The notes: generated by a model from the letters alone, not told the origin. Numbered from the stretch's first letter, positions 39,914-50,294 are shown. The stretch is 64,000 bases of DNA from Caballeronia calidae (GCF_900044055.2 NZ_FCOX02000014.1:100272-164271); one strand, 5' to 3'. Numbers and translations: made by a program.

Positions 39914-40756
39914 ATGGCTACGTTTGTCGAATCGAGATCGCCGAATGAGGAAGTCGAGCATCTCGACATTCCCGTCGAGCATTCGCCGACGCTCGATCAT
40001 CCGATTCGCGTGCGCTCGCGCCCGGTTCCCTACGGCGTGCGCATCGCGTTGCACACTCATCCGTGGGCGCAGGTCGCCTACACGTCGCGCGGCGTGCTGC
40101 GCGTCGCCACCGCCGATTCGACCTGGATGGTGCCGCCCTCGCGGGCGATCTGGGTGCCGCCCAATGTCACGCATGAAGTCGTGATTGTCGAGGACGCCTA
40201 CCTGCGCACGCTGTATGTGGATGCGAGCGTCGTGCCGGCCGGTCTGGACGCGTGCCGGGTCGTCGAGGTGTCGCCGCTGCTGCGGGAAGTCATCGCCGCG
40301 CTCGACGAAGAATCGATCTCCCGCCAACGCGAACGGCTGCTCGGCACGCTCGCGCTCGATGAAATCATCCGCTCGCAACCTCTGCCGCTCTCCGTGCCGA
40401 TGCCCAACGAGAAGCGCCTGCGTGCCCTGTGCAACGCCGTGCTCGCCGATCCATCGCATTCGGATCTGGAACGCTGGTCGTCGGAAGCAGGCGCGAGCAC
40501 GCGCACCATCGCGCGGCTCTTCAGACGCGAGCTCGGCGTGAGCTTCTCGCAATGGCGTCAGCAGGCCGTGCTCGCGCGGGCGATTCCCCTGCTGAGCCAG
40601 GGCCGGCCGCTCGCGCAAGTCGCGCGCGAACTCGGATATCAAAGCCAGAGCGCCTTTTCCGCGATGTTCCGCCGCGCGTTCGGCGAAAGTCCGCGCGCCT
40701 TCTTCGCGCGCGATGGCGGCGACAACCGCGATTCGCGCGATGCCGACAGCGTATAG
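39914..40756 (+). CDS. AraC-family transcriptional regulator with N-terminal cupin
   Basis: A 280-residue regulator. The first 110 residues form a cupin-like sensing domain (VRIALHTHPWAQVAYTSRG, WMVPPSRAIWVPPNVTHEV). The C-terminal AraC double helix-turn-helix follows (SDLERWSSEAGASTRTIARLFRRELG, then LAQVARELGYQSQSAFSAMFRRAFGESP). It lies between the divergent GGCT gene and the convergent GNAT gene, so either neighbour could be its target. The start at 39914 excludes an upstream open extension. Confidence 0.88.
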   Translation: MATFVESRSPNEEVEHLDIPVEHSPTLDHPIRVRSRPVPYGVRIALHTHPWAQVAYTSRGVLRVATADSTWMVPPSRAIWVPPNVTHEVVIVEDAYLRTLYVDASVVPAGLDACRVVEVSPLLREVIAALDEESISRQRERLLGTLALDEIIRSQPLPLSVPMPNEKRLRALCNAVLADPSHSDLERWSSEAGASTRTIARLFRRELGVSFSQWRQQAVLARAIPLLSQGRPLAQVARELGYQSQSAFSAMFRRAFGESPRAFFARDGGDNRDSRDADSV

Positions 40757-40768
40757 GGCGTATTGCCG

Positions 40769-41233
40769 CTAGACCCGCCGAACCATGTGGCGGATGGCGC
40801 CGAGCTGCGCGAGCCGCGGGCCGGCCGGCCGGTAGCCGAGGCGCACGTAGAGGCGTGCCGCGGGATTATCGACGAACACGCGCAACTGGCATTCGGCAAG
40901 CCCGCGCGCCCTCGCCCATCGATGCGCGGTGTTGAGCAGGAACGTGCCCGCGCCGCGCCCGCGATAACCCTGCGCGATCTGAACATCGCGGATATGCAGC
41001 GAGTTGTCTTCCTCGGTGACGCGCATCACGCCGATCGGCATGCCGTCCGCCTGAAGGATGAAGTTTTCGGACTCGCGCCAACTGGAGAGAAAAAGATCGC
41101 CGCGCCAGACGAGGTTGTGACGCCGGTAATAGCCGACCATGTTGTCGTGCGTGAGCGCTTCGGCGAAGGCGAAGTCCGCCATGGTCGCCTGGCGCAGTTG
41201 GTAGAGCGAGAGATCTTCGGTCGGGTCGAGCAT
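40769..41233 (-). CDS. GNAT-family N-acetyltransferase
   Basis: A 154-residue GNAT protein. Motif A with acetyl-CoA pyrophosphate loop is visible in RDVQIAQGYRGRGAGTFLLNTAHRWA, followed by LRVFVDNPAARLYVRLGYRP. The ATG at 41233 is chosen; a GTG six codons upstream is an alternative. It is convergent with the AraC gene (12 bases apart). Substrate unknown. Confidence 0.85.
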   Translation of the reverse strand: MLDPTEDLSLYQLRQATMADFAFAEALTHDNMVGYYRRHNLVWRGDLFLSSWRESENFILQADGMPIGVMRVTEEDNSLHIRDVQIAQGYRGRGAGTFLLNTAHRWARARGLAECQLRVFVDNPAARLYVRLGYRPAGPRLAQLGAIRHMVRRV

Positions 41234-41373
41234 CGCACGGGTGCTGGGCACGAGAACAAGTGCCTAAACACTATGACAGTGCGCGCGGGCTGGCAATGGC
41301 CAATACTACGAGCGGCGAGAAATAGAACGTGTACGAAAGGGAATCGCACGGGATCGGCGGGAAAGATACAGGC

Positions 41374-41406
41374 AAAAAAAATCCAGCCCGGAGGCTGGAT
41401 TTTTTC
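41374..41406 (-). terminator. terminator of the tRNA cluster
   Basis: AAATCCAGCC and GGCTGGATTT form a stem followed on the minus strand by eight T, 12 bases after the last tRNA-Asp. Confidence 0.9.
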
Positions 41407-41417
41407 ACACAACGATT

Positions 41418-41494
41418 TGGCGGAGCGGACGGGACTCGAACCCGCGACCCCCGGCGTGACAGGCCGGTATTCTAACCAACTGAACTACCGCTCC
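41418..41494 (-). tRNA. tRNA-Asp (GTC), copy 1
   Basis: A 77-base tRNA with encoded CCA. Acceptor GGAGCGG pairs with CCGCTCC, and the anticodon loop reads CTGTCAC with anticodon GTC. It is the last gene in the cluster and is nearly identical to the copy at 41714-41790; the only difference is one T-loop base. Confidence 0.95.
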
Positions 41495-41565
41495 ACTTCT
41501 TTTCATCGATTCGCGGTGTCACCCGCAAACCTTGCAGCGCTTTCTACTAGCAGCCGCCGATGTTC

Positions 41566-41641
41566 TGGCGTCCCCTAGGGGATTCGAACCCCTGTACTCA
41601 CCGTGAAAGGGTGATGTCCTAGGCCTCTAGACGAAGGGGAC
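41566..41641 (-). tRNA. tRNA-Glu (TTC), copy 1
   Basis: A 76-base tRNA with encoded CCA. Acceptor GTCCCCT and anticodon TTC in the loop CTTTCAC. It forms a duplicated Glu-Asp unit with a 71-base spacer. It follows a terminator by only 25 bases. Confidence 0.95.
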
Positions 41642-41666
41642 TTCAACTTCTACACGACCTGCGGCG

Positions 41667-41692
41667 AAAAAAAACCGGCTCTCATTAGCCGG
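41667..41692 (-). terminator. terminator between the two tRNA-Glu/Asp units
   Basis: CCGGCT-AATGAG-AGCCGG followed by eight T on the minus strand. It lies between the upstream tRNA-Asp and the downstream tRNA-Glu, inside the cluster. Confidence 0.85.
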
Positions 41693-41713
41693 AGTGTTCG
41701 TACTCGCAAGCGT

Positions 41714-41790
41714 TGGCGGAGCGGACGGGGCTCGAACCCGCGACCCCCGGCGTGACAGGCCGGTATTCTAACCAACTGAACTACCGCTCC
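41714..41790 (-). tRNA. tRNA-Asp (GTC), copy 2
   Basis: A 77-base tRNA with encoded CCA and anticodon GTC, paired with the upstream tRNA-Glu at 41862. It is offset exactly 296 bases from copy 1. Confidence 0.95.
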
Positions 41791-41861
41791 ACTTCTTTTC
41801 ATCGATTCGCGGTGTCACCCACAAACCTTGCAGCGCTTTTTACTAGCAGCCGCCGATGTTC

Positions 41862-41937
41862 TGGCGTCCCCTAGGGGATTCGAACCCCTGTACTCACCGT
41901 GAAAGGGTGATGTCCTAGGCCTCTAGACGAAGGGGAC
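41862..41937 (-). tRNA. tRNA-Glu (TTC), copy 2
   Basis: A 76-base tRNA with encoded CCA and anticodon TTC. It is identical to the copy at 41566, with a 71-base spacer to tRNA-Asp that differs at only two positions. Confidence 0.95.
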
Positions 41938-42013
41938 AGAAACTTGTGATTCTGTCTTTACTACCGCCTCGCTCATCAGCTCATTTACTTGACGCCGATC
42001 AGCGAAGACCAAA

Positions 42014-42042
42014 ATTCTATACAACTTTGTGCAACTTGTGAA
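42014..42042 (-). promoter_or_regulatory. possible internal promoter before the tRNA-Glu/Asp units
   Basis: TTCACA (42037-42042) and TAGAAT (42014-42019) are 17 bases apart on the minus strand, within the 165-base gap between tRNA-Ala and tRNA-Glu copy 2. Match to consensus is moderate. Confidence 0.4.
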
Positions 42043-42102
42043 GTATTTTTTGCGACTTCCGATAGTTCGGAGAACAAGCTTCGCACTACTCCAACTGTTC
42101 TT

Positions 42103-42178
<76 letters not shown>

Positions 42179-42196
42179 TTGCAGAACAGAAACGAG

Positions 42197-42225
42197 ATTG
42201 TATAGGGCGTTTTTGAAGTTGTAAA
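42197..42225 (-). promoter_or_regulatory. promoter of the tRNA cluster
   Basis: TTTACA (42220-42225) and TACAAT (42197-42202) are 17 bases apart on the minus strand, about 19 bases before tRNA-Ala. Confidence 0.65.
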
Positions 42226-42326
42226 TACCATCTGACGACTGAAGCGAAATTTTTTTGCCTCGCTTCGCACGATCACGCGCAAAGGATGACGCGCCGCCGT
42301 GCTGCCCGTCACCCTTCCCTATGCGC

Positions 42327-43736
42327 TCAGCCCGCCGCCTTCTCCAGGCGACGCAGCACCGCATCGCGGCCGAAGAGCTTCAGCACCGCGTCGATCGACG
42401 GCGTATGCGTCGTGCCCGCGACCAGCAGGCGCACCGGCATCGCGAGCTGCGGCATCTTGAGCTTGTGCGCCGCGAGCGTGGCCTTGAGGGTCGCCGCGAT
42501 CGCTTCCTTGGTCCAGTCGACATTCGCGAGCGCCGCCCGCAAGTCCGCGATGGCCGGACGCACGGCATCGGTGACGTGCTGCGCGAACGCTTCCGGGTCG
42601 ATCACGGGCTCGCGATAGAACATCGCGGCGTTATCGGCGATTTCCTTCATCGTCGATGCGCGATCCTTCAGAAGCCCGATGACCTGATCGAGCGGCGCGC
42701 CGCCGTCGACGGCCGCGGCATCGACGCCCGCCTGCAGCAGGAACGGCTTCGTCAGTTCCGCGAGCCGGCCGTTGTCCGCTTCCTTGATGTAATGCGCGTT
42801 CAGCCAGTTGAGCTTGTCGTGGTCGTACTGCGCGGGCGACTTGCCGAGATGCTCGAGATCGAACCATTCGACGAACTGCTCGCGCGAGAAGATCTCCGCA
42901 TCGCCGTGCGACCAGCCGAGACGCGCGAGATAGTTGACGACGGCTTCGGGCAGGTAGCCGTTGTCGCGATAGCCCGTCACGCTCATCGCGCCGTGACGCT
43001 TGCTCATCTTCTCGCCCTGCTCGTTCAGCACGGTCGGCAGATGCGCGTACACCGGCACTTCGCCGCCCAGCGCGCGCAGGATGTTGATCTGACGCGGCGT
43101 GTTGTTCACGTGGTCGTCGCCGCGAATGACGTGCGTGATCTTCATGTCGAGATCGTCGACGACCACGCAGAAGTTATAGGTCGGCGTGCCGTCCGGACGC
43201 GCGATCACGAGATCGTCGAGTTCCTCGTTCGAGATTTCGATGTGGCCTTTCACGGCATCGTCCCACGCGACCGCGCCCGAGAGCGGATTGCGAAAGCGCA
43301 CGACCGGCTTCACGCCTTCGGGAATCGGCGGCAGCACCTTGCCGGGCTCGGGGCGCCATGTGCCGTCGTAGCGCGGCTTTTCGCCGGCGGCGCGCTGACG
43401 CTCGCGGAGCGCGTCGAGCTCTTCCGTGGACATGTAGCAGTTGTACGCGAGGTCCTTCTCCATCATCTGCGCGACGACCTCGCGATAGCGTTCCATCCGC
43501 TGCATCTGATAGAACGGGCCTTCGTCGAAGTCGAGGCCGAGCCACGCCATGCCTTCGAGAATCGCGTCGACCGATGCATCGGTGGAGCGCTCGAGATCGG
43601 TGTCCTCGATGCGCAACACGAAGGTGCCCTTCATCTTGCGCGCGAACGCCCACGGATAGAGCGCGGAGCGGATGTTGCCGAGATGGATGAAGCCGGTCGG
43701 GCTCGGTGCGAAGCGTGTACGGACTTGGGTGGTCAT
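42327..43736 (-). CDS. gltX: glutamyl-tRNA synthetase
   Basis: A 469-residue class I synthetase. The HIGH-type motif is [18 protein letters not shown], with GEKMSKRHG as [14 protein letters not shown] and the zinc-less editing-free C-terminal anticodon-binding domain are normal for bacterial GluRS. I start it at MTTQVRTRF; the open frame further upstream is not coding-like. It charges tRNA-Glu, and two tRNA-Glu genes lie directly downstream on the same strand. Confidence 0.95.
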   Translation of the reverse strand: MTTQVRTRFAPSPTGFIHLGNIRSALYPWAFARKMKGTFVLRIEDTDLERSTDASVDAILEGMAWLGLDFDEGPFYQMQRMERYREVVAQMMEKDLAYNCYMSTEELDALRERQRAAGEKPRYDGTWRPEPGKVLPPIPEGVKPVVRFRNPLSGAVAWDDAVKGHIEISNEELDDLVIARPDGTPTYNFCVVVDDLDMKITHVIRGDDHVNNTPRQINILRALGGEVPVYAHLPTVLNEQGEKMSKRHGAMSVTGYRDNGYLPEAVVNYLARLGWSHGDAEIFSREQFVEWFDLEHLGKSPAQYDHDKLNWLNAHYIKEADNGRLAELTKPFLLQAGVDAAAVDGGAPLDQVIGLLKDRASTMKEIADNAAMFYREPVIDPEAFAQHVTDAVRPAIADLRAALANVDWTKEAIAATLKATLAAHKLKMPQLAMPVRLLVAGTTHTPSIDAVLKLFGRDAVLRRLEKAAG

Positions 43737-43930
43737 TGCATTTACTCGATGAATGGCGGCGCGCGATTTCGCGCTCGAAGACCGCTCAAAATGAGACGAA
43801 ATTATACTCGCCGGCCGCTTTGTGCCGTTCCGCGAACCTTTTGTTTTATGATGTGCGCGCTTTTTACGTCTCTCCCGACATGCCCGCACGGACGGGCCGC
43901 GCGGGGCCCGCAGCATCGCCGGAGCACACC

Positions 43931-44872
43931 TTGAATTCATCGTCACCTCGTCTTTCGCGCCGCGCGTTTTCGCTCGCGGCCGCATCGTCCATTCTTGCCG
44001 CCTGCACCAGCACGAGCGGCGGCGTGTCGGGCGAGACCGCCTCCACGTCCGCCGGCTCGCCGCTGAAGACGGAATCGCAACGCCCGATTCGCATCGGCCT
44101 CGCGCTCGGCGGCGGCGCGGCGCGCGGCTTCGCGCACATCGGCGTGATCAAGGCGCTGGAGGCGCGCAACGTGCGCGTCGATCTCGTCGCGGGCACGAGC
44201 GCGGGCTCGGTGATCGCGGCGCTGTACGCGTCGGGCATGAACGGCATCGCGATCAACAAGCTCGCGCTGACGATGGACGAAGCATCCATCAGCGACTGGG
44301 CGATGCCCTTTCGCACGCGCGGCATCCTGCAAGGCGTCGCGCTGCAGAACTACCTGAACAAGACGCTCGACAATCGTCCGATCGAGAAAATGGCGAAGCC
44401 GCTCGGCATCGTCGCCACGGATCTCAGGAGCGGCCAGCCGATCCTCTTCCAGCGCGGCAACACCGGCGTGGCGGTGCGCGCGTCGTGCAGCGTGCCGTCG
44501 ATCTTCGAGCCCGTGAAAATCGGCGATCGCGAGTATGTCGACGGCGGGCTCGTGAGTCCGGTGCCCGCGGCATTCGCGCACAAGATGGGCGCCGACTTCG
44601 TGATCGCGGTCGATATCTCGGCGCGGCCGGAAAGCGGCCTCACGTCGAGTTCGTTCGATGTGCTGATGCAGACCTTCACGATCATGGGCCAGACGATCAA
44701 GGCCTACGAGCTCGACAAATACGCGAACGCGGTGATCCGCCCGAATCTCGCCGCGATGAGCAGCAGCGATTTCAGCCAGCGCAACGCGTCGATCCTCGCC
44801 GGCGAGGAAGCGGTCGCGAAGATGTGGCCCACGCTGCAGCGTCAACTGGCGGAACGCGGCGTGCGGGTCTGA
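43931..44872 (+). CDS. patatin-like phospholipase, predicted Tat lipoprotein (RssA-like)
   Basis: A 313-residue protein. The likely start is a TTG with GGAG six bases upstream. It opens with a twin-arginine motif ([12 protein letters not shown]) and lipobox ILAAC (Cys25), so a folded, lipidated envelope protein is predicted. The patatin domain has the oxyanion loop [12 protein letters not shown], the serine motif GTSAGS and the catalytic Asp motif DGG. It likely hydrolyses membrane lipids; the substrate is unknown. A strong terminator follows. Confidence 0.85.
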   Translation: MNSSSPRLSRRAFSLAAASSILAACTSTSGGVSGETASTSAGSPLKTESQRPIRIGLALGGGAARGFAHIGVIKALEARNVRVDLVAGTSAGSVIAALYASGMNGIAINKLALTMDEASISDWAMPFRTRGILQGVALQNYLNKTLDNRPIEKMAKPLGIVATDLRSGQPILFQRGNTGVAVRASCSVPSIFEPVKIGDREYVDGGLVSPVPAAFAHKMGADFVIAVDISARPESGLTSSSFDVLMQTFTIMGQTIKAYELDKYANAVIRPNLAAMSSSDFSQRNASILAGEEAVAKMWPTLQRQLAERGVRV

Positions 44873-44894
44873 GTTTTTTGTGCTTTGAATGCGA

Positions 44895-44929
44895 CGAGGC
44901 CACGCAGTATTGCGTGGCCTCGTTCTTTT
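44895..44929 (+). terminator. terminator of the patatin lipoprotein gene
   Basis: A 12-bp perfect stem (CGAGGCCACGCA with TGCGTGGCCTCG, loop GTAT) is followed by TTCTTTT. Confidence 0.9.
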
Positions 44930-45047
44930 GCGCGATCGGGTTATCCAACGCAAAAATTTTGTTGGCAATCCGAAGCATGATCACGCGCGCGGCGTCAACC
45001 TGTCTGAAATAAGACGCTGCGGACGGCTCGAAACCGGCGGACGAAAG

Positions 45048-45077
45048 CAAAAACGGCGGCTCGCGATGAGCCGCCGT
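45048..45077 (-). terminator. terminator of the isc operon
   Basis: ACGGCGGCTC and GAGCCGCCGT form a stem followed on the minus strand by TTTTT, 27 bases after the iscX stop. Confidence 0.85.
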
Positions 45078-45103
45078 CTACGAAAAATGCAGGCAGGACC
45101 GGA

Positions 45104-45301
45104 TCAGTAATCCGCGTCCTCGATCCACGCCGCCTGGATCGCCTCGAGAATCTTCTCGTTGGATTTTTGCGGATCGTCGTCGAAGCCGTCGAGTTCCGTC
45201 ACCCAGCGATGCAGGTCAGTGAAACGCACATATTGGGGATCGATATCCTGATGCGCGTCGGTGAGTGCCATCGCGATGTCCTGAGTATCCGTCCACTTCA
45301 T
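45104..45301 (-). CDS. iscX: Fe-S cluster assembly protein IscX
   Basis: A 65-residue acidic protein matching IscX (MKWTDTQDIAMALTDAH, VRFTDLHRWVTELDGFDDDP, EKILEAIQAAWIEDAD). AGGAGG precedes the ATG. IscX binds IscS and iron and tunes cluster assembly. It is the last gene of the isc operon, 14 bases after fdx. Confidence 0.93.
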   Translation of the reverse strand: MKWTDTQDIAMALTDAHQDIDPQYVRFTDLHRWVTELDGFDDDPQKSNEKILEAIQAAWIEDADY

Positions 45302-45315
45302 GGGCGAGCCTCCTG

Positions 45316-45657
45316 TCAGTGATTTTCTTTGGCGTGATTGATGGAGTACCGGGGGATCTCGACCACCAGATCCTCGTCGGCAGGCACCATTGCCTGACAT
45401 GATAACCGCGATGTCGGTTCGAGACCCCACGCTTTATCGAGCAGATCGTCCTCGTCCTCCTCGGACGGTTCGAGCGAGTTGAAGCCCTCCCGGATGATGA
45501 CGTGGCAGGTCGTGCACGCACACGATTTCTCGCAGGCGTGCTCGATCTCGATGCCGTGGTCCAGCAGATTGTCGCAGATGCTCTTGCCGGTGTCGGCGTC
45601 GATCACCGCGCCGTCCGGGCAGAGTTCCACGTGAGGCAGCACAACGATTTGAGGCAT
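45316..45657 (-). CDS. fdx: ISC-type [2Fe-2S] ferredoxin
   Basis: A 113-residue adrenodoxin-type ferredoxin. Cluster ligands are Cys42, Cys48, Cys51 (ACEKSCACTTC) and Cys87 (LSCQAM). It delivers electrons for cluster assembly on IscU. Its place between hscA and iscX is canonical. Confidence 0.95.
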   Translation of the reverse strand: MPQIVVLPHVELCPDGAVIDADTGKSICDNLLDHGIEIEHACEKSCACTTCHVIIREGFNSLEPSEEDEDDLLDKAWGLEPTSRLSCQAMVPADEDLVVEIPRYSINHAKENH

Positions 45658-45695
45658 GAGACTGGTCTTCCGTAAATGCTTGATTGTTCGATGAA

Positions 45696-47561
45696 TCAGA
45701 CGTCGTCGAGCTTGCGGCCCGCGAGCGCGCGGCGAATGCTCTTGTTCATGCGGCGCGCGGCGAATTCGTCGGTGCCCACGGCGAGCGCCTTGGTGGCGTC
45801 TTCGATCTTCTCGACCGAATCGCCGTTCGCGAGCGCCGCCACTTCCGCCACGAGCGCCTGGATCTGCGCGCGCTCTTCGTCGTCGAGCAGTTCGCCGTCG
45901 GCTTCGAGCGCGGCATGCGTCGCTTCAATGAGGCGTTCGGCCTCGACCTGCGCCTCGCGCAATGCACGCGCCCGCATGTCGACGTCCGCGGTCTTGAAGC
46001 TCTCTTCGAGCATGCGCGCGACTTCGTCGTCGGCGAGACCGTACGACGGCTTCACCACCACCGACGCCTCCACGCCCGACGTCTGCTCGCGTGCGAACAC
46101 GGAAAGCAGCCCGTCTGCATCGACCTGATAGGTCACACGAATGCGCGCCGCGCCCGCGGCCATCGGCGGAATGCCGCGCAACTCGAAGCGCGCGAGCGAA
46201 CGGCAGTCCGACACGAGTTCGCGCTCGCCCTGGACGACGTGGATCGCCATCGCGGTCTGGCCGTCCTTGAAGGTCGTGAAATCCTGCGCGCGCGCGGTGG
46301 GGATCGTCGAGTTGCGCGGGATGATCTTTTCCGTGAGGCCGCCCATCGTCTCGACGCCGAGCGACAGCGGAATCACATCGAGCAGCAGCCAGTCGTCGCC
46401 TTCGCCGCGACGGTTGCCGGCGAGCAGATCGGCCTGGATCGCGGCGCCGAGCGCGACGACCTGATCCGGATCGAGATTGACGAGCGGCGGCTGGCCGAAG
46501 AACGCCTCCACCGCGCGGCGGATCACCGGCATGCGCGTCGCGCCGCCGACCAGCACGACGCCCTTGATGTCCTTCGGCGCCACTTTCGCATCGCGCAGCG
46601 CCTTTTTCGTCGGCGTGAGCGTGCGCGCGACGAGCGCTTGCGTCAGCTCGGCGAACTGCGCTTCGGTCACGGCGACATCGATTTCGACGCCCGTCGACAA
46701 CGTCGCCTGAACGCGCGTCTCAGGCGCGGACGACAGCGCTTCCTTCGCCGTGCGCACGCGGTCGAGCATCAGGCGCACGTCTTCCGGCGTATCGAGCGCG
46801 ACGCCCGCCTGCGCCAGCACGTGGCGATACAGCGCGTGATCGAAATCGTCGCCGCCGAGCGCGGAATCGCCGCCCGCCGCGAGCACTTCGAAGACGCCTT
46901 TCGTGAGCTTGAGAATGGACAGGTCGAAGGTGCCGCCGCCCAGGTCATAAACGGCGAACAAGCCTTCGGCGCCGTTATCGAGTCCGTAGGCGATCGCGGC
47001 CGCGGTCGGCTCGTTCAGAAGCCGCAGCACGTTCAGGCCGGCGAGCTTCGCCGCGTCCTTGGTCGCCTGACGCTGGGCTTCGTCGAAATACGCGGGCACC
47101 GTGATCACCGCGCCGACGAGGTCCTCGCCGAGCGTGTCTTCCGCGCGATAGCGCAGCGTCGCGAGAATTTCAGCCGACACTTCGACCGGGCTCTTCACGC
47201 CGTCGATGGTGCGGATCTGCACCATGCCCGGCGCGTCGATGAAGTCGTATGGCGCGTTCTCCGCACCCTCCACTTCACTCTTGCCGCGGCCCATGAAGCG
47301 CTTGACCGAGACGATCGTGTTGCGCGGATCGGTGACGGCCTCTTCCTTCGCGGTGCGGCCGATGCGCCGTCCACCCTTCTCGAGATAGCGAACAACGGAC
47401 GGCAGCAGCACGTGGCCGTCCTCGTCGGGCAGCGCTTCGGGCACGCTGCTGCGCACGGCCGCGACGAGCGAGTTCGTCGTGCCGAGATCGATGCCGACCG
47501 CCACGCGTCTTTGATGCGGCGCCGGCGCCATGCCGGGTTCTGAGATTTGCAGTAAAGCCAT
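45696..47561 (-). CDS. hscA: Hsp70-type chaperone HscA
   Basis: A 621-residue Hsp70. The nucleotide-binding domain shows [12 protein letters not shown] and [14 protein letters not shown]; the substrate domain follows residue 390. HscA, stimulated by HscB, binds the LPPVK motif of IscU and releases the Fe-S cluster to acceptors. It lies between hscB and fdx. Confidence 0.95.
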   Translation of the reverse strand: MALLQISEPGMAPAPHQRRVAVGIDLGTTNSLVAAVRSSVPEALPDEDGHVLLPSVVRYLEKGGRRIGRTAKEEAVTDPRNTIVSVKRFMGRGKSEVEGAENAPYDFIDAPGMVQIRTIDGVKSPVEVSAEILATLRYRAEDTLGEDLVGAVITVPAYFDEAQRQATKDAAKLAGLNVLRLLNEPTAAAIAYGLDNGAEGLFAVYDLGGGTFDLSILKLTKGVFEVLAAGGDSALGGDDFDHALYRHVLAQAGVALDTPEDVRLMLDRVRTAKEALSSAPETRVQATLSTGVEIDVAVTEAQFAELTQALVARTLTPTKKALRDAKVAPKDIKGVVLVGGATRMPVIRRAVEAFFGQPPLVNLDPDQVVALGAAIQADLLAGNRRGEGDDWLLLDVIPLSLGVETMGGLTEKIIPRNSTIPTARAQDFTTFKDGQTAMAIHVVQGERELVSDCRSLARFELRGIPPMAAGAARIRVTYQVDADGLLSVFAREQTSGVEASVVVKPSYGLADDEVARMLEESFKTADVDMRARALREAQVEAERLIEATHAALEADGELLDDEERAQIQALVAEVAALANGDSVEKIEDATKALAVGTDEFAARRMNKSIRRALAGRKLDDV

Positions 47562-47598
47562 CGTTGATCTTGTGGGGTTGTGTGCGGCGAGCTCGTCT

Positions 47599-48129
47599 TT
47601 ATGCGTGCTCTAGCCGTTCGATTTGCGCGCCGATCTCATGCGCCACGCGCTCGATGAACATCAACTGGCGCACCGCCTCGCTCGCGGCCTGATCCGAGCG
47701 GCTGTCGAGCAGCGCCTCCAGCTTCGTGAAGCGCACGCGCTCTTCGTCGCGCAGATCGTCGAGCAAGGCTTCCAGCGCGCCGATATTCTTCGCGTCCGCG
47801 GCATCCTCGATATTTTCGCGCCATTCCATCTGCTGCATCAGAAAAGCCGGTTCCATCGCGGTGTTGTTTTCCGCGCCGACGTCGATGCCGCGCTGCGACA
47901 GCATGTAGCGCGCACGCTTCAGCGGATCGCGCAGCGTCTGATACGCCTCGTTGGCGTGCGTCGCCCATTGCATCGCGAGACGGCGCTGCGCGTCGCCGGC
48001 GGCGGCGAAGCGGTCGGGATGCACTTGCGCCTGCACGGTGCGATAGGCGTCGTCGAGCTTCTGCTGATCGACGGCGAAGGTCTGCGGCAGATCGAAGAGA
48101 GCGAAGTGACTGTCGGTAAGCGAGGCCAT
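47599..48129 (-). CDS. hscB: co-chaperone HscB
   Basis: A 176-residue protein with an N-terminal J-domain ([43 protein letters not shown]) and a C-terminal helical IscU-binding domain. It delivers IscU to HscA. It is separated from iscA by a hairpin-bearing 83-base gap. Confidence 0.94.
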   Translation of the reverse strand: MASLTDSHFALFDLPQTFAVDQQKLDDAYRTVQAQVHPDRFAAAGDAQRRLAMQWATHANEAYQTLRDPLKRARYMLSQRGIDVGAENNTAMEPAFLMQQMEWRENIEDAADAKNIGALEALLDDLRDEERVRFTKLEALLDSRSDQAASEAVRQLMFIERVAHEIGAQIERLEHA

Positions 48130-48157
48130 GACGATGATGTGGTTTCAGGTTGCGCGA

Positions 48158-48185
48158 ATGAAAAAGGCGGCACGCGCCGCCTCTT
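48158..48185 (-). terminator. terminator-like hairpin between iscA and hscB
   Basis: GGCGGC-GCGT-GCCGCC followed by TTTTT on the minus strand, with an AAAAG on the other arm. It lies within the isc operon and probably lowers expression of hscB onward. Confidence 0.75.
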
Positions 48186-48212
48186 TTGCCGATGCTGCCG
48201 GCGTCACGCGTC

Positions 48213-48536
48213 TCAGACGCGGAACGATTCGCCGCAGCCGCACTCGTCCTTCGCGTTCGGGTTATTGAACTTGAAGCCTTCGTTCAGGCCCTCGCGCGCG
48301 AAGTCCAGTTCGGTGCCGTCGAGATACGGAAGACTTTTCGGATCGATCACGATCTTCACGCCCGCCGACTCGAACACGGTGTCTTCCGGCGCGAGCTCGT
48401 CGACATATTCGAGCTTGTACGCGAGGCCCGAACAGCCCGTCGTGCGCACACCCAGACGCAGGCCGACGCCCTTGCCGCGCCGCGTCAGATACTTCTGCAC
48501 ATGCTGTGCCGCCTTATCCGTCAACGTGATTGCCAT
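48213..48536 (-). CDS. iscA: A-type Fe-S carrier IscA
   Basis: A 107-residue A-type scaffold/carrier with the three ligand cysteines Cys35 (TTGCSGL), Cys99 and Cys101 (ECGCGESF). I start it at [10 protein letters not shown]; the frame is open upstream but overlaps the iscU-iscA gap. It carries clusters or iron to target proteins. Confidence 0.94.
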   Translation of the reverse strand: MAITLTDKAAQHVQKYLTRRGKGVGLRLGVRTTGCSGLAYKLEYVDELAPEDTVFESAGVKIVIDPKSLPYLDGTELDFAREGLNEGFKFNNPNAKDECGCGESFRV

Positions 48537-48593
48537 AGTCTTCGCTTCTCGTTTCAAGGCGCCACGCACACGCATGGCGCCCGCTTTCGTCAC

Positions 48594-49022
48594 TTACGCC
48601 GCGTGCTGCTTCGCGTCCGCTGCCTGCGCTTCCGGCGCCGCGACGCCGTGGCGCTGCTTGTAATCCGCGACCGCCGCCTTGATGGCGTCTTCCGCGAGAA
48701 TCGAGCAGTGGATCTTCACCGGCGGCAGCGCCAGTTCCTCGGCGATCTGCGTGTTCTTGATCGTGAGCGCCTGATCCAGCGTCTTGCCCTTCACCCATTC
48801 GGTGACGAGCGAGCTCGAGGCGATCGCCGAGCCGCAGCCATAGGTCTTGAACTTCGCGTCCTCGATCACGCCATCCGCGCCGACGCGGATCTGCAGCTTC
48901 ATCACGTCGCCGCAAGCCGGCGCGCCGACCATGCCGGTGCCGACGGTGTCGTCGTCCTTCGAGAAGGAGCCGACGTTGCGCGGGTTTTCGTAGTGGTCCA
49001 GAACCTTGTCGCTATAAGCCAT
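48594..49022 (-). CDS. iscU: Fe-S scaffold IscU
   Basis: A 142-residue scaffold. Cluster ligands are in GAPACGDV, YGCGSAIASSS and the IHCSIL segment, next to the HscA-binding LPPVK. The C-terminus has an Ala/Gln/Asp-rich extension of about 15 residues. It receives sulfur from IscS and holds the nascent cluster. Confidence 0.95.
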   Translation of the reverse strand: MAYSDKVLDHYENPRNVGSFSKDDDTVGTGMVGAPACGDVMKLQIRVGADGVIEDAKFKTYGCGSAIASSSLVTEWVKGKTLDQALTIKNTQIAEELALPPVKIHCSILAEDAIKAAVADYKQRHGVAAPEAQAADAKQHAA

Positions 49023-49070
49023 GATTCAAACTCTCCTAATATTCGGTGTCGCGTGTCGCTCAGTGGTCGC

Positions 49071-50294
49071 TTAGTGCGCGGCCCACTGGATGGTCGAGAT
49101 GTCGATGCCGTCCTTGTGCATTTCCCAGAGCGGCGACAGATCGCGCAGCTTCGCGATCTTGTTCTTCAGCAGGTTGATCACGTAGTCGACATCCTGCTCG
49201 GTGGTGAAGCGGCCGACCGTGAAGCGGATCGAGCTGTGCGCGAGTTCATCGTTGCGGCCGAGCGCGCGCAGCACGTAAGAAGGTTCCAGCGACGCCGACG
49301 TGCACGCCGATCCCGACGACACCGCGACATCCTTCACCGCCATGATCAGCGACTCGCCTTCGACGAAGTTGAAGCTGATATTGAGGTTGTGCGGCACGCG
49401 GCGTTCCATGTCGCCGTTGACGTACACCTCTTCGATGTCCTGCAAGCCCTTCAGCAGACGGTCGCGCAGCATGCGGATGCGCTCGTTCTCGGTCGCCATT
49501 TCCTCACGCGCGATACGGAACGCCTCGCCCATGCCGACGATCTGATGCGTCGCGAGCGTGCCCGAGCGCATGCCGCGTTCGTGACCGCCGCCGTGCATCT
49601 GCGCTTCGATGCGCACGCGCGGCTTGCGTCGCACATACAGCGCGCCGATGCCCTTCGGGCCATACGTCTTGTGCGCCGAGAACGACATCAGGTCGACCTT
49701 CAGCTTTTGCAGGTCGATTTCGACCTTGCCGGTGGCCTGCGCCGCGTCGACGTGGAAAATGATGCCCTTCTCGCGCGTGATCTCGCCGATCGCCTCGATG
49801 TCCTGGATCACGCCGATTTCATTGTTCACGCTCATCACGGAGACGAGGATCGTGTCCGGGCGGATCGCCGCCTTGAACTTCTCGAGATCGATGAGGCCGT
49901 CGTCCTTCACGTCGAGATACGTGACTTCGTAGCCTTCGCGCTCCAGCTCACGCGTGGTGTCGAGCACGGCCTTGTGCTCGGTCTTCACGGTGATGATGTG
50001 CTTGCCCTTGCTCTTGTAGAAGTGCGCCGCGCCCTTGATGGCGAGGTTGTCCGATTCCGTCGCACCCGAGGTCCAGATGATCTCGCGCGGATCGCAATTC
50101 ACCAGCGCCGCGACGTTCTCGCGCGCTTCCTCGACCGCACGCTCCGCATCCCAGCCGTACTGATGGCTGCGCGAGGCCGGATTGCCGAACTGCTCGCGAA
50201 GATACGGAATCATCTTGTCCACCACGCGCGGATCGACCGGCGTCGTCGCGCTGTAGTCCATGTAAATGGGCAGGTGGGGAATATCGTTGTTCAT
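49071..50294 (-). CDS. iscS: cysteine desulfurase IscS
   Basis: A 407-residue PLP enzyme. The Schiff-base lysine is in [12 protein letters not shown] and the mobile persulfide cysteine in [16 protein letters not shown]. It converts cysteine to alanine plus persulfide for IscU and for tRNA thiolation. It follows iscR by 85 bases. Confidence 0.96.
   Translation of the reverse strand: MNNDIPHLPIYMDYSATTPVDPRVVDKMIPYLREQFGNPASRSHQYGWDAERAVEEARENVAALVNCDPREIIWTSGATESDNLAIKGAAHFYKSKGKHIITVKTEHKAVLDTTRELEREGYEVTYLDVKDDGLIDLEKFKAAIRPDTILVSVMSVNNEIGVIQDIEAIGEITREKGIIFHVDAAQATGKVEIDLQKLKVDLMSFSAHKTYGPKGIGALYVRRKPRVRIEAQMHGGGHERGMRSGTLATHQIVGMGEAFRIAREEMATENERIRMLRDRLLKGLQDIEEVYVNGDMERRVPHNLNISFNFVEGESLIMAVKDVAVSSGSACTSASLEPSYVLRALGRNDELAHSSIRFTVGRFTTEQDVDYVINLLKNKIAKLRDLSPLWEMHKDGIDISTIQWAAH

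Larger units (their letters stand above)
41418..41937 (-). repeat. tandem duplication of a 224-base tRNA-Glu/tRNA-Asp unit
   Basis: 41418-41641 and 41714-41937 match base for base except about three positions: one in the tRNA-Asp T-loop and two in the spacer. The offset is 296 bases. The 72 bases between units are unrelated to the sequence after the first unit. Confidence 0.92.
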
